From contig NC_079518.1 in assembly GCF_000801105.2 (NCBI RefSeq), positions 21,742,800 through 21,806,799 on the forward strand: a DNA stretch of 64,000 nucleotides. The letters are read 5' to 3'. Position 1 is the stretch's first letter; every line of letters begins with the position of its first letter. Positions 31,625 to 44,113 of this stretch are shown here, one piece after another. The position numbers were made by a program, and so were the translations under genes. Under the pieces are notes generated by a model. It had not been told where the DNA came from and searched no databases. It worked only from the letters and a program-made list of their open reading frames with translations. This DNA is from Raphanus sativus. Its lineage: Eukaryota > Streptophyta > Magnoliopsida > Brassicales > Brassicaceae.

Positions 31625-31997
31625 ATTTATCACTATCTTAAGAGTAATTAAAAAATATACTGATAAAACATACTTAAATTTATATAATATTTGATTTAGT
31701 AATCTTAATATTTTTTGGTCATCGTTAAAATATTATACTTGCTTAATAATATTAAACCGACTCTATTTTCTTGTGGGTAATATTATGCGATAAAAGACGT
31801 TACCTATCAAAATGCGCTCACGCCACAAATCAATCATTGGGTGTAATGTCAGCCCAGCGTTGATGTGGGAGGAGCCCTATCGACGATGCAACACCCAGAA
31901 ATTCCTCAAGGTACTCCTTGGTCATTGGGTGAGGGACTGCAAGTTAAACAGAAAGATAAAGGGGCAGAACCAGTATAGAAAAGAAGAAAAACATAAT
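31625..31997. other. AT-rich DNA and short gag-like stretch
   Basis: 31625-31800 is AT-rich without features. From about 31810 the sequence becomes less AT-rich and encodes GHWVRDCKLNRK on the plus strand, reminiscent of half a zinc knuckle. That is too little for a family call. Confidence 0.3.
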
Positions 31998-33400
31998 TTA
32001 TCTACCCGACAGATGGGTAAATAACACCCGAGAGTCATCCTTCGGCGGCTCCTCGAAGGCGTATTCGTCAGAATTGACAAATAAGTACTGCCTCTGCCAG
32101 TCGTCGGTTTTGTTTCGGTGACAGTCGATAATGCTGAAGCCTGTCCTCATCTTCACCGAGAAGAATCCGCATTGCTGCAGTTGCGTAGAGGTCAATTCCT
32201 CGAACGACCTAACACTCAGCGAAAAGTCAACTTTCGCGGCCATCACCATCAGGGCCAGTGCGATGCGCCAGGACCCATTAACAAACTGGCGGAATATAAT
32301 TCCCCGAGGAAAAGAGAACGACAATATTATTCGGAGAATCGGGAATTAAAGCCACATGTCCCTTCGAAAGTATGATTCGTAGACGCACTGGTACCCGGCC
32401 GGAGGGCCCAAGGGGGTTGAGAATCCCTCGGGATAAGGAACATTACGCCAAAAGCTTGGAGTTCCCTCAGAAGCACCTTGACTCTGTCAACCGCCAGACC
32501 AAGACGCCTCCGTTCTCGCAACAACTCCTCCTCCTCAGACGCGGGGAGCTCCTTCTCGTGGGCCAAGGGAGGCAACTCTTCGAACGAACCGTCGGGTCAG
32601 AAACGGATCGGGCAGAAAGGATCTCTCTTTTCTTCCTTCTGTTCACGCCCCGAGGGCTCCTTTGGTCTCACAGCCTCTTAAGAACATGGTGGCTGACGTA
32701 CCCGACTAAGGTCAGCCTCACCTGAGTCCGCTCCCCGTCCTCGGGACATTTTCACGAGGAGGAGCCTTTCGTCTTCCGAGCAACAGATGGACCCTCCGAA
32801 CGTGCCATCAGGATGTTTTAACCGATCGACCCACGACAAGGAATGAAATGCGAAAAGATAGAGAGAACAAAGAGGTTCGAGAGAGAAAGTACCTGAATGA
32901 GCGGAGAAGAATTGAGAAGGGAAGACATGATTATGTATTTATAAGAGGAGGTGGCGTAGATCTCAAGCAGCATTCATAATTAGGTCAAAATGGGCCTACA
33001 AGGTCAGGAAACCACAAAGATCGGGCTGCTAGTCTCGACGTTTTGACTTCTCGGGATAAACTTAGTTAGAACCTTACACTTTGGTTCGATCGCAATAAAT
33101 CAATGGCATCTTCGGTTCAAGAAGAACCGGCCCCGAATCACGACCAAAATCCAACATTCTCTCGGACCTACTCTTCAAATTCATCAGCGCAAAGCTACTT
33201 CCGCACAAATGAATTAGGGGCGGACTTACTGCAGGGACTGGATCGCACCCACCTACAAAGCCCGAGAAAAGGGGGAATTTAGCCCAACAAGTCGGCCATC
33301 GCAGGGTCTTGGTGAGAAAACTCTCCCAGACACGACTACCTAGGCAAAGAGCAACGCAGGGTCCAACGGACAATACTTTGAAAGTGACTAGACATTTTCT
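31998..33400 (-). mobile_element. Gypsy-associated ORF remnant (Transposase_28-like)
   Basis: On the minus strand 32324-31998 encodes PRGIIFRQFVNGSWRIALAL, then LSVRSFEELTS, CGFFSVKMRTGFSIID and WQRQYLFVNSDEYAFE. This is the pattern of the N-terminal domain annotated in plants as putative gypsy-type transposon (Transposase_28 family). Upstream on the same strand, 32575-32330 continues with a Glu/Arg-rich segment in another frame and 32800-32600 with a Lys/Ser-rich start region. The base composition is markedly less AT-rich than the flanks. Stops and frame changes make it a pseudogene. 33074-33373 is open but not recognised. Confidence 0.5.
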
Positions 33401-33749
33401 TGCCTCAGAAGGAAAGAAAATACTGGTATTTCAAATGCTCCCGTAAGGAAACCCTTATTATTTGCCGAAAGTAGCAGCCTCCAAGAACTTCTTCGGTGGC
33501 TCAAAGTGCTCAACCTCACCAGATCCTCGAAGTTTAGTCACTCCGTCACCTACCATCGAGCCCTGTAGCATCAACTCTCCGAATTTCTTACGTTCCTAGC
33601 CAGATTTCGAGTACTATATACGCTTGTCACGGCCCTAAGATACTTATTTTTCAAGATCCCATCATTCTGAAGCTTACCAAGTTAGTAGACGTGTGCTCGG
33701 AGTCGACAATACTCCTCCAGCAACGACTGCAAACCCCCCATCAAGAGTT

Positions 33750-35711
33750 ATGGCAACGAGATTCACTGAAGCTGAAAAAGGAAAAGGAAAGATGAGTGAC
33801 ACCCACAACAACAACATCAAGAGAATCAGGGCTCCTAGCCTTGATACCTCCACCTTGATAAAAGATAACGCGCTCACGCTCATATGAAGAATTACTAACC
33901 CTAAAGAGCAACAGATCGAGGCTCTTATTCCAGCGCTGCCTCGCAAATGGAACCTGAAAGGCAGGGTCACTGGCTCAGATATTGGAAACAATTGTTTCCA
34001 GTTCAGATTTGAACTAGAGGAAGATCTCAAGAGGGTCTTAGAGAACAGACCTTACCTCTTCAACTACTGGATGGTCATCATTCAGCAATGGGAACCAGTT
34101 ATCTCCAGTGTTTTCCCCTCCAAGATACCTTTTTGGATCACAATTAAAGGCCTCCCCCTCCACTACTGGCACGATAAAATGGTTAAGGAAGTAGATCAAG
34201 AGCTGGGAACCCTGGAGGACCATGAACTCACAAAGACAACAGCGAGAGTTCAAGTGTCAGTTGACGGTCTCAAACCCTTAATCAAAGAGATGATGGTGGA
34301 TTTTGACTCAGGAGAAGAAACATACATTACCCTGGAGTATGAGAAGCTGGAGGCACACTGCTCCTACTGTTTCTCCCTGCTACACTCTAGAAGAAACTGC
34401 AACATGAAGCAAGAAGAGGAGTCAAGAGGGGTCCAGGCAAACCAATCAAACATCAAAGAGATCTCTCGTATCTCTACCTCTTCAAATGTTCAGGGAAACC
34501 AAGTAAACAGTCAAGAACAAAACAAAGCTCTAACAGAAACAGGTCAGCTCACCTTCAAAGCAAGAGTGGATAGACATGGAAACCCTTTCGGAGAGAGAGT
34601 GGGGACTAAACAAACAAGGGTTCCTCCCCCGGCTAACACTGGAGCTGCTGTGGAACCTTTCAGATCATCCTGGAAACAAAACCCAAAAGGGGCTTCACAC
34701 CAGCAATACTCCTCTCCACAATATACACAGACCATACTTGAAAAGAAGGGGACTTACCACAGAGTAAGAGACTTGTTCCCTCAAAGAAGTCAGGGCCAAT
34801 GGAGACCAAAACAGAGCTTGGGTCCCGCAGAAGGCTCCATGGAGGCTATTCACAACCAGGAACGCTCCCAAGAAGTACAGGAACTGCCGCCTCCCCAACC
34901 TGCTCAGTCAGGTGAAAATCAGAATATGACAAAGGAATTGATTATGGAAGAGCTCCATGAGGTGATGAGGCAATACCTAAACTGTGCTGACCCGGTGGAG
35001 GCAGCAGCAAGAAGACAAAGAGTCATGTACACTGATGCCAATGGGCTCATGGAAGAAACAGCGGCTAGAATACTTGCAGTCACACAAGGCCGAAGGGCAT
35101 CCTCTGACTCCCATCAAGAATGGGAAAATAACCCAGTGACTCCCCCTCCAAGACAGGACCTCTCGGTGCAAAATCTGCTACCTCCTAACCCACCGACTAA
35201 GGACAAATCATCTACTAGATCAACAGAAAGACTGATAGAGGAAGCAGGGGAGAGGCAGACTCTTCAGCAAAATCTCGAAGACACACTCAACAGTGTGGGA
35301 CGTCCTGCGAGAATAAAATCAATCATAGTGAGCCCTGAACCAAAGGAAGGAGCTATAGCAACAGCAGAACAGAGATCACCAAAAATCCCAGAAGATGGAG
35401 AAACTATGAATGAAGCTCAAACGCGGTTGCGCAAAGGCAGCAGCGGCTCAAAGAAGAAAAAAACTGCAAGACAAAGCCCAAATGTGCTAAGAGGAGCAAG
35501 CTACAAAAAAAGGATGCTATCACAAATTCAGAACTCACCTAGAAGAGGTCAAGGGAATGCTGAAGGTACTACTTCGAAAGAAAACTCACGAGGACCGGCA
35601 CGCAAAACATCTCAAACGGCAGAGCAAGCTTCAAATCCTCCAACTCAACTCATTCCTGCTTCTCGAAGGAGACACCCGGATTTTCGGGCTGCTCCACTCC
35701 CGGGTCCTTAG
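33750..35711 (+). pseudogene. LINE ORF1 (DUF4283 / zinc knuckle), one stop codon
   Basis: The likely start is ATG at 33750 (MATRFTEAEKGKGKM). The frame holds through the DUF4283-type nucleic-acid-binding domain (LPRKWNLKGRVTGSDIG, FLENRPY-like region, GLPLHYWHDKM) and a CCHC_4-type knuckle (LEAHCSYCFSLLHSRRNC), then a long charged tail to 35711. A single in-frame TGA at 33885-33887 stands where a glycine codon is usual, cutting the protein after 45 residues. Otherwise the 653-codon frame is open, so the damage is recent or limited. ORF1 proteins coat LINE RNA and act as nucleic-acid chaperones. Confidence 0.85.
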
Positions 35712-38700
35712 TCATTGCTAGCTGGAACTGCTGTGGGTTGGGGAACACCACAACAGTCCAGCGACTGAAGGAGATTCACAAAAAGAATGCTCCCGATATT
35801 ATCTTCCTCTGCGAAACGAAGAACTCTACAGAGATGGTCAGGAAGGAACTCCAATGGTTTAACTCTGATAAGTTCCTGGCTGTTCCCCCTGAATCACCCG
35901 GAAGCGGTGGCCTCTATCTAACCTGGAAAGAGGACATTGAGGTGACAATTAGATCAGCAACAAAGAACTTCATCGACACATCTATTTGCTACAAAGGAAA
36001 ATCATTCCATGCTACTTTTGTATATGGAGAGCCAGACCATTCAAAACGACAAGAAGTATGGAATGAGATTTCAAATCTACAGTCTATACAAGATGAGCCA
36101 TGGTTCCTAACGGGGGACTTCAATGAGAGTAGATAATAGTGAAAAGTGTGGGGGAGCTATAAGAGCAGAAGGAACCTTTGTGGCTTTTAGATCATTCCTA
36201 TCTAGTAATGATTTATTTGACCTAAAGTACTCTGGAAGCTTCCTATCTTGGAGAGGACAGAGACACTCACACTTGGTTCGGTGCCGCCTTGATAGAGCCA
36301 TCAGTAACAGTGAGTGGACTGAACTGTACCCAGCCTGCAGGAGCCAATACCTCAGGTTCGAGGGTTCAGATCATAGACCACTTATCTCCTTCCTCGACAC
36401 TACAAAGAAACGGGGAAACAAGTTATTTCGGTTCGACAGAAGACTGAAAGAAAACCCAGAGATTAAACAGCTTATTAAAGAAGTCTGGAACCATCATTCC
36501 TACCTCCCAGTGGAAGAGAGACTAACAAAGTGTAGGAAAGCAATATGTATCTGGAGTAAAACTCACCATGAGGACAGCAGCAAGGCTTTGGAAGAGTTAA
36601 AGCAGAGCCTGGAAGAGGCGATGTCAGCTTCAATCTCGGATGAGAACCTCATCAGGGAGTTAAACAAGAAACTTCTCCTCTTGTATACTGCAGAGGAAGA
36701 GTTCTGGAGACAAAGAAGCAGACAGTTATGGCTTACTTTGGGTGACTCAAATACAGGCTTTTTTCACGCAAGTACAAAGGGCAGAAAAGCAAAAAACAGA
36801 ATGTCTGTGATAGAAAATGAAGTAGGAGTACCTGTCTTTGAGGAAGAGAAGAGAAGATAGCAGAGGTCATTTGCGATTACTATTCCACTCTCTTCACTTC
36901 AACTCCCTACGATGGTTCACATACAGTGGAAAAAGCATTAAAACCCTGTGTTTCGAGAGATCAAAATGAAAGGCTAAAGCAAATCCCTTCGGCAGAGGAG
37001 ATAAAAGATGCTACCTTTGCAATCCACCCAGATAAAGCGCCGGGCCCAGATGGCTTCTCAGCATGCTTCTTTCAAGCAAACTGGGATACAGTGGGACCTG
37101 CAGTTGTAGACGAGATACGGGAGTTCTTCATAACCGGCAACCTCGCACAATCAATCAACACCACGATGGTTAGACTTATTCCGAAAACATCTACAGCTAA
37201 ACGTGTGGAGGAATACAGACCAATTGCTCTATGTAATGTCTATTACAAGATCATATCAAAACTCCTATCCCTACGGCTCAAACCAATCCTAGCTACAATC
37301 ATTTCGGAAAATCAGTATGCATTCATCCCTGGCAGAGCGATAGCAGACAATGTTCTTATAACACACGAAGTCCTACATTTCCTAAAGAACTCAAAAGCAG
37401 AGAAAAAATGTACAATGGCTGTTAAAACAGACATGTCAAAAGCGTATGACCGAGTTGAGTGGGATTTTGTTGCAAAGGTACCAAAGAGACTAGGCTTTGA
37501 TGAGGTATGGGTGAACTGGATCATGCAATGCCTAACAACAGTGACCTATTCCTATCTAGTCAACGATTCAGCTTATAGAAACGTCGTACCTTGCAGGGGA
37601 ATCCGTTAGGGAGATCCCCTATCGCCATACATCTTTATACTTTGTGGAGAGGTACTCACAGGGCTCTGTCGGAAGGCGGAACGAGATGGAACGCTTCAAG
37701 GAATCAGAGTGGCAAGAGCTTGCCCTCGAGTAAACCACCTCCTCTTCGCAGACGACACCATGTTTTTCTGCCAAGCAAACAAAACAAGTTGTGAGAAGTT
37801 AGTTCAAATCCTGTCAGAATATGGGAAGGCGTCGGGTCAAAAAATAAATCAAGCAAAATCATCCATTACCTTCTCTTCAAAATCCCCTACGGAAGTCAAG
37901 GCAGCAGCGCAACAAATCCTGGGAATTACCAAAGTTGGAGGATTAGGGAAATACTTGGCTCTCCCTGAGCATTTTGGGAAGAGAAAACGAGACTTATTTA
38001 CCTCCATTGTGGACAGAATAAGGCAAAGATCTCTGAGCTGGTCTACGCGCTTTCTCAGCAAAGCAGGCAAACTGACTCTCCTTAAAGCTGTCCTAGCTGC
38101 AATCCCTACGTACACCATGAGCTGCTTCCAGATACCTGTAAATCTTTGCAAAAGAATACAATCATTTTGACACGGTTCTGGTGGGATGATTCTGAAGGAA
38201 AAAAGAAAATGTGCTGGGTATCATGGGATCGTATGACAGCCCCTAAAGCTATGGGAGGGTTGGGCCTTCGGGATATTCAGCTTTTTAATCAGGCGCTACT
38301 TGCAAAAGTGGCATGGAGGATCATTACGGTCCCCGACTGCCTTCTAGCAAGAATCCTAAAGGGGAAATACTGCCAGAGACAAGGCTTCCTAGATACAAAC
38401 CTACCTAGTTCATGCTCACATGGTTGGAGAAGCATTCTCTACGGCAGAGACCTTATCAAAGACAACCTAGGCAAGGCTATTGGTAATGGGCAAACTACTA
38501 GACTATGGAAGGATGGATGGGTATCTCTAGACGCAAATGTCAAACCCTACGGTCCCCTAAAAGAAGAACATATGGATCTTATGGTCTCGGATCTTCTAAC
38601 CACAGACCTCAGATGGAACAAAGACAGAATCAATGAAATCATACCTGAGCTCGCAGATAAGATTCTATGCATCCAACCGAGCAGAAGTGGAGCGGAGGAC

Positions 38701-39756
38701 AGGATGATTTGGCAACCACAGACTAATGGAATCTACACAACAAAGTCTGGTTATTTCTCTGCAGCTAAACAGAGCAAATCTCACTTACAAGTAAATAGAG
38801 CTTTTGATAACCTGAATTGGACACGAGATGTCTGGCGAAGTGCCTGCTCCCCAAAACTTCGCCTATTCCTATGGTCGATAGTCAACAAAGCCATTCCCAT
38901 TGGAGAAAATCTGCAAAAAAGAGGAATGCTCTCAGCTGCAAAATGCCCTAGATGCAATGAAGTGGAAACAGATATGCATATCTTCTTCACCTGTCCCTTT
39001 GCGGTGGAGGTATGGAAGCTCATCCCGATAACTGGTACAGTGAATATCGAAACAGGAAGGAACTTCATCGACACATTGGGGCGCTTCAGAGACACGATCT
39101 GTCTCCCTCCTTCGGGGGTAACAGGATCAATCCTCCCGTGGATCCTATGGTCGATATGGACCTCCAGAAACGCACTCATATTTGAATCAAGGACCTACAA
39201 AGCAGAGGAAACAGCGACAAAAGGGATCCAATTAGCCCTAGAATGGACTCAAGCCCAAGGAAAAGTGATCAAAAACAGAGTCTCACAGGGGAGGGTAACA
39301 AACCTGAACCGCGACAACATCAGAATCCCTCCACCGCCGGATCGAATCACATGCAAGACAGATGCAGCTTGGAACTCATCACACCTTAAGGCGGGACTCG
39401 CTTGGAACTTCTCTGGCCCCCAACTCCCCAACACGATCACAGGCTCGATAGTCCAAGAGTACATCTCATCACCTCTGATTGGGGAGGCGCTAGCGGTGCT
39501 GACAGCTCTCGGAGTTGCAAAGGACCTCGGCTTCACGAACCTCCAAGTCTTCTCAGACAATTCAACGCTCATCGGAGCAATTAACGGAAGAAACCAGAGC
39601 AAAGAGCTGATCGGAATCATCCATGACATTCGATCAGTCTCCTCAGGATTCTCCTCTCTATCCTTTTTTCATTTTGCAAGATCGAACAACTCTCTCTCTG
39701 ACTCCTTAGCCAAAGAGGCTCTTCGCTTGTCTGTAACGAGCTCATCTGTGGGCTAA
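35712..39756 (+). pseudogene. LINE ORF2 (endonuclease, reverse transcriptase, RNase H), broken
   Basis: The domains in order are: AP-type endonuclease (ASWNCCGLGN, FLCETK, GDFNE, SDHRP; 35712-36400); linker (to 36860); reverse transcriptase (HPDKAPGPDGFSACFF, LIPKTSTAKRVEEYRPIALC, DMSKAYDRVEW, GDPLSPYIF, LLFADDTMFF; 36926-38150); zf-RVT (CSPKLRLFLWSIVNKAIP, CPRCNEVETDMHIFFTCPF); and an RNase H-like domain (KTDAAWNSSHLKAGLAW, VFSDNSTLIGAING) ending at 39756. Lesions seen: a frame change at about 36125 just after GDFNE, another at about 36855, a TAG at 37607-37609 where Gln of the RQGDPLSPY motif is usual, and a frame change at about 38165. All catalytic motifs remain recognisable, but no complete protein is possible. 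Confidence 0.88.
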
Positions 39757-39825
39757 CGTTTTATGTTTTCTGCATATTGGGCTAGGCCCAATTAATTTTA
39801 ATAGAATTTTCGTGACAAAAAAAAA

Positions 39826-40263
39826 TGTCGGCCCATCGCTTTGGCTAATTCCAGCGAATGACAAACAAAAGGAGGTTGCAATGCCAAGCAACATAGCGGC
39901 TTAGTTCGACGAGCCAGTTGCTCGACTTTAAGATAAGTTCCCTCGGGCCGACTTTCGGCCTAGCGAGTAAAGGCCCATTAGGTAAGGAAATAGGAGACAA
40001 GGATGACCCTGCCTATTTAAGAAATGAGAGGGGGTTCCGAAGACACACACTCACTTGACGGCAAGAAACTAGGGTTTTCACATTTCCTTCTATCCGACTT
40101 GTACTCTCCCCAAAAGATGCTCCCCGAGCTCCGGCTTGTTTGCCGAACACTTTCCTTATTTTTAGCCACCATATTTCTTGATCTATTAATAAAACGCCTT
40201 TGAACTGACGCACCGACGAGTTTCGTCGTTATGTACTAGTTTAGACCGAACTCGGTTCAAACA
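39826..40263 (+). repeat. LTR-like fragment adjoining the LINE tail
   Basis: It starts TGTCGGCCC immediately after the LINE A-tail and ends GGTTCAAACA. It contains a TATA-like CTATTTAAG (40014-40022) and AATAAAA (40187-40193), the internal order of an LTR in plus orientation. No second LTR or flanking duplication was found. It may belong to the Gypsy remnant left of the LINE. Solo LTR or fragment remains open. Confidence 0.5.
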
Positions 40264-40449
40264 TTAATTAGGTTCAATTCCAAAACTTATAGTAGGTTAT
40301 CCAACTTTGCTGCGATAAACTATCAGATGTCTAACTTTAATAAAATGCCAACTCTCATTGTGCATATAATGAATCAAAGAAGCATTAGATCCAGTTCTAT
40401 ATTGTTCAACTAAATCCTAGACTAAATAGTGTAGCATGATCGATTACAC

Positions 40450-41360
40450 ACTCGTGTCTCTTTATTGTTAATGTGCTCAAATTACCCCAAGAGCAACTCT
40501 CACAAATAAGAGATTGATTGCAGTACTTAAGAATCATATCCACAGAGACTCGATATTTCACACAATCGATTTTAGCGTCAGATTAAGCTAGGTCAAAATA
40601 TGTAAATAGTAAATAAATCAGTAGATTGTAGGAGTTGTTTGTGATGGAAGGAGGGTTGCTAGACTTATGGTTTCATTCGGGTTATTAGAACTTAATCTAT
40701 ATATGCTAAGGGTTGATCCTCGAACTCGATGTCTAATGTAAAAGTCAACCAGCTATCGCTGGAAGTCAAATATATTAATTAAGTAGTCCATTGTTTTAGC
40801 AGTCGCATGTCAACACGGATTGTTGATCAATGCTATGGTATGAGGGTTGATCGCCACTGCCTTAGGCAAGCGTTATCGATCTGATCAATTTGTTCACTAG
40901 TTTCACTAGATCAGATGTTGCATGTTTCTAGTAATCCTAGCTCAAGAGAATCTATTCTGGTCCAGAACCTACTGTCATAGTTGTCCAAAATCCTAAGTTT
41001 AGGGTTCTAGTTAGATACTCTAGAACACAAGCATTATTAGAAATTCTGATGATGGATCCTAACAAATAACCCTAACAATTCTATATTCAGAAGTTTATCA
41101 AAACCTTAGAAATACCCAAGACCTAAAAGGGATTCTATTCAGACATGATAGTTGTCACATAAATCATAAATGAATAGATATAAAGTAGAAATCAATATAA
41201 AACCAAACCCAATGGAGTTCCAAGAGAACTCTGAAGGAGTTCCTCTCTTTTCTCCAGTCCTAAAACTAAGAATTAAGAATAAAAGAAAGCGTAGCCTAAA
41301 CAATAGCTTAGAAACACACATAAATAGGAATTAAAGTCGTCCAGGAGCATTCTGGAAATT
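40450..41360. repeat. Copy of the CTCAAATTACC repeat family (Gypsy LTR-like)
   Basis: Beginning GTGCTCAAATTACCCCAAGAG (40477), the sequence matches 44114 onward and, more loosely, 25100 onward, including AATCATATCCACAGAGACTC and TTCTAGAACACAAGCATT. It is non-coding and is probably part of the same Tat/Athila-like family as at 25 kb. Confidence 0.6.
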
Positions 41361-41971
41361 TGTGGTGACTTTTGCTCGCTGTTGTTCTTCTCCAAAAGAT
41401 CATAGAACACAGTTTAATCAACATTAGTCAAACACATTCTTCTTTGGATCACAAAATTTTCCCTACTGTAGCTATGAAGGCTATTCCAAATAGAATAGAA
41501 TATTTTCAACCTAATTTGTTCTCAACTTCCCAGGATTTTGTTCCATCTTCATTGTCCTCTTAGGTTTACGATTCATCTTGTTACAAAGCGGTTCAATTTT
41601 ATTATATTTCTCCCTGCTCTCTCTAAAAAAATTACCAAGTCTTTACTTATGATATGCATCATCGAAAGACATATCCTTGGGAACCTTCTTCACTCTATTG
41701 TGAAATCCATCAAATTCAGCTTTGTTAACTTCTCCCATGAGGTGTTTGGGAACATAAATTTTCCTAGATTTTGATATTTTCTTAGTTGGATTTCTTTCAT
41801 GAGTTGCTGCTGATCCATAACATGTTCATGTATGCCCATTTGGGGTCGATTGACACTGTGTGTGTCATCGATTGACACTGTCAAAGAAAGATGTTTCAGC
41901 TTCGGGTTGATAGTTCAGAAAGATTTGGGTTCCGTTAATCAATTACAACTTGTGTTTCTCTATTGTTGATA
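41361..41971. other. Repeat-derived DNA left of a Helitron
   Basis: This is AT-rich sequence without a gene. GTCGATTGACACTGTGTGTG at 41846-41865 and the tail TTGTTGATA at 41963-41971 resemble the Gypsy family at 25 kb and form the left flank of the next Helitron. Confidence 0.4.
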
Positions 41972-44113
41972 TCCTCTATATATTAATAGAGGAACATTTG
42001 AAAAGATTTAACCTCAATTTTGTAATAATTAAAAAAAAAATCTCTGCTTATGTGACAATCAATTAGATAGTCAATTAGTCATATGTGTCAGACTTACATT
42101 CAATTGAAAAACAAGGTGGTCCAGTTCGATTTTTATATCTCGGTAGATACATTCAATACAAGTAAATATATATTATGCTTTTTATTAAACTAAGTATCAC
42201 ATTGATTAGTAGTCTTAAATTCTTTCCTTAAATAAAACCTACAAAATTTTCAAATATGATTAACGTATATAGGACAATTAATGATTATAAATCATACATA
42301 TTTGATTACAATTTTTGTATCTTCTCTCTTATTTGATTAATTTTATATGATTAAAAGAAATTAAACAATCACATTAAATATATAATTAAAAAATAGAATT
42401 TTTCTTATATTTTGAATTTTTTAAAACGCCTATAAATTACTAAAAGGGTAAAAATCCCACATTGATAATTTTGTGATCAATGGTTTATTTTTTTAAATAA
42501 GATACAAATAATCACAAATCGTATGAATATAAAAATCTTATTAGTTGATATTCATTATATTCATCATTTAAATTAAATTATCTAACATATAAAAATATAA
42601 TTGTGCTAATTTAAAAATTTGCATTGAAAATTATTGAGATTTTAATATTATATATATATATATATTAATATAAGTTAAATTAAACTTATGTACAACATAA
42701 AAACACATAAATATGTTAACTCTCTTTTCTTTTCTAACCTTAACCCTCTTTGTCTTCGTTAAAACACCGACATAGAATAATGTCGATTGATAATTTGAAA
42801 TGGTAACACTTTCATTAATTTAGCCCATTGTTTTTTTTAAATGGGCCTAAAACCATTTTTAATGATTAACTAAATAAGCCACGTACATAGAATAATGTGT
42901 TTTGGTTTAAAATGGTTGCATTCCCAAAATCAATATACCATCATCACTTTCGTTTAAAATTTTATTAACAATCAAAAATATAGGCTTGGGAAAAAATCTG
43001 AATAAAAAAAAACGAACCAAATCTAATCCGAAAAAAAATTACATAACTTTAAGCAAAATTGGTTAGATATCCGAACGGTTCAAAATTTTAGTATCTAGAT
43101 AACCAGAATGGAACCCGATCTGAAACGAAATATATCGGGTATCCGAATATATTCAAACCAAATATATATTTTTAAATATATTAATTATTTTCAATTTAAT
43201 CTATACAAGAATATACAAAATATATAAAATGTTTTTAAGTTGCCCTAAAATACTTCGAAATATATACAAATAGTTAAAAATACATTTTTAAAATAGTTAA
43301 ACGATACTTAAAATACCAATACTTAAAGTATTTATTGATTTTTTTATCCAAATATTTAAGCTATGTTAAGTTTAAGTATTTTAGCTTACATTATATATAT
43401 TTATATGTTATATATAATTTTTATTTTTAGATTTTAAGAAATTTAAAATATATATGAATTTTAGTTTATTTTTACAAAATTAAATGTGATATCTGAATCA
43501 AAACCCAAATCCGTAGATCCAAACCGGATCGAACTCGTGAAAATCTGAACATAATCGAACAAAACCAAACCGAACAAATGGTATCCGAATGTCCACCCTA
43601 ATCAAATTTAAAAATATAGTTATTGATAACAAAATATGTACTTTTTATTATAACTAAATACAAGATAGTTTAATTATAGCCTAATGGGAGCAAGGAATGT
43701 TAGAGCGAGTCTCTCTCCACTTCATTCAGAAGTGGAGGCGCTGATATGGGCAATGGAATGTATGAAAAATTTACGTCAGTTCAGGGTTACGTTTGCAACG
43801 GATTGTTCCCAATTGGTAAAGATGGTTTCGGAACCAGAGGAATGGCCAGCTTTTGCAAGTTATTTAAAAGATATATAGACCCTTAAAGACGTCCTCATCA
43901 ACTCAGAGATTATTCATGTACCACGAACACAGAATATGCAGGCGGATAGACTAGCACGAAGTGTCAGGATGCAACCGTCTTTTGTCGCTCACATGGATTA
44001 AGAGTTACCGGCTTGGTTTTCCGAGTCAAGATGAGAGTTTTGTTTATGTTGATGAAAAAAAATACAACATAGTTTTAAAACTCACTCCACGCAGGGTGCG
44101 AGTTATCATCTGG
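41972..44113 (+). mobile_element. Non-autonomous Helitron carrying an RNase H fragment
   Basis: It starts TCCTCTATATATTAAT and ends ATCATCTGG, with a weak hairpin CTCCACGCAGGGTGCGAG before the terminal CTGG (CTRR form). It is inserted between A (41971) and T (44114). Ends and much of the interior match the Helitron at 8417-9478, so both belong to one family. Uninterrupted versions of the target exist near 25097-25115 and 40470-40490. Compared with the shorter relative it has extra sequence, including a coding fragment at 43684-44030 close to its 3' end. No helicase gene is present. Confidence 0.8.
43684..44030 (+). pseudogene. RNase H-like (RVT_3) gene fragment in Helitron
   Basis: The frame reads MGARNVRASLSPLHSEVEAL, FATDCSQLVKMVSEPEEWPA, then a TAG at 43876-43878, continuing in the same frame with EIIHVPRTQNMQADRLARSV. 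This is the RNase H-like domain found at the end of plant LINE ORF2 and in related single genes. The N-terminal catalytic Asp strand is missing. It is probably a piece captured by the Helitron or an older LINE relic that it carries. Confidence 0.75.

Larger units (their letters stand above)
33690..39825 (+). mobile_element. L1-type LINE retrotransposon, nearly full length
   Basis: The element has ORF1 (33750-35711), ORF2 (about 35710-39756), a 3' UTR of about 60 bases and an A-rich tail (39817-39825). The layout is that of plant L1 elements, which copy themselves by target-primed reverse transcription. The 5' limit is approximate and no target duplication was found. A small number of lesions inactivate both frames. 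Confidence 0.88.

Noticed and set aside
34544..34898. Minus-strand open frames opposite LINE ORF1, and similar ones opposite ORF2 (e.g. 38781-39179, 39249-39629)
   Set aside because: They are antisense shadows of the long LINE frames and have no protein family signature.
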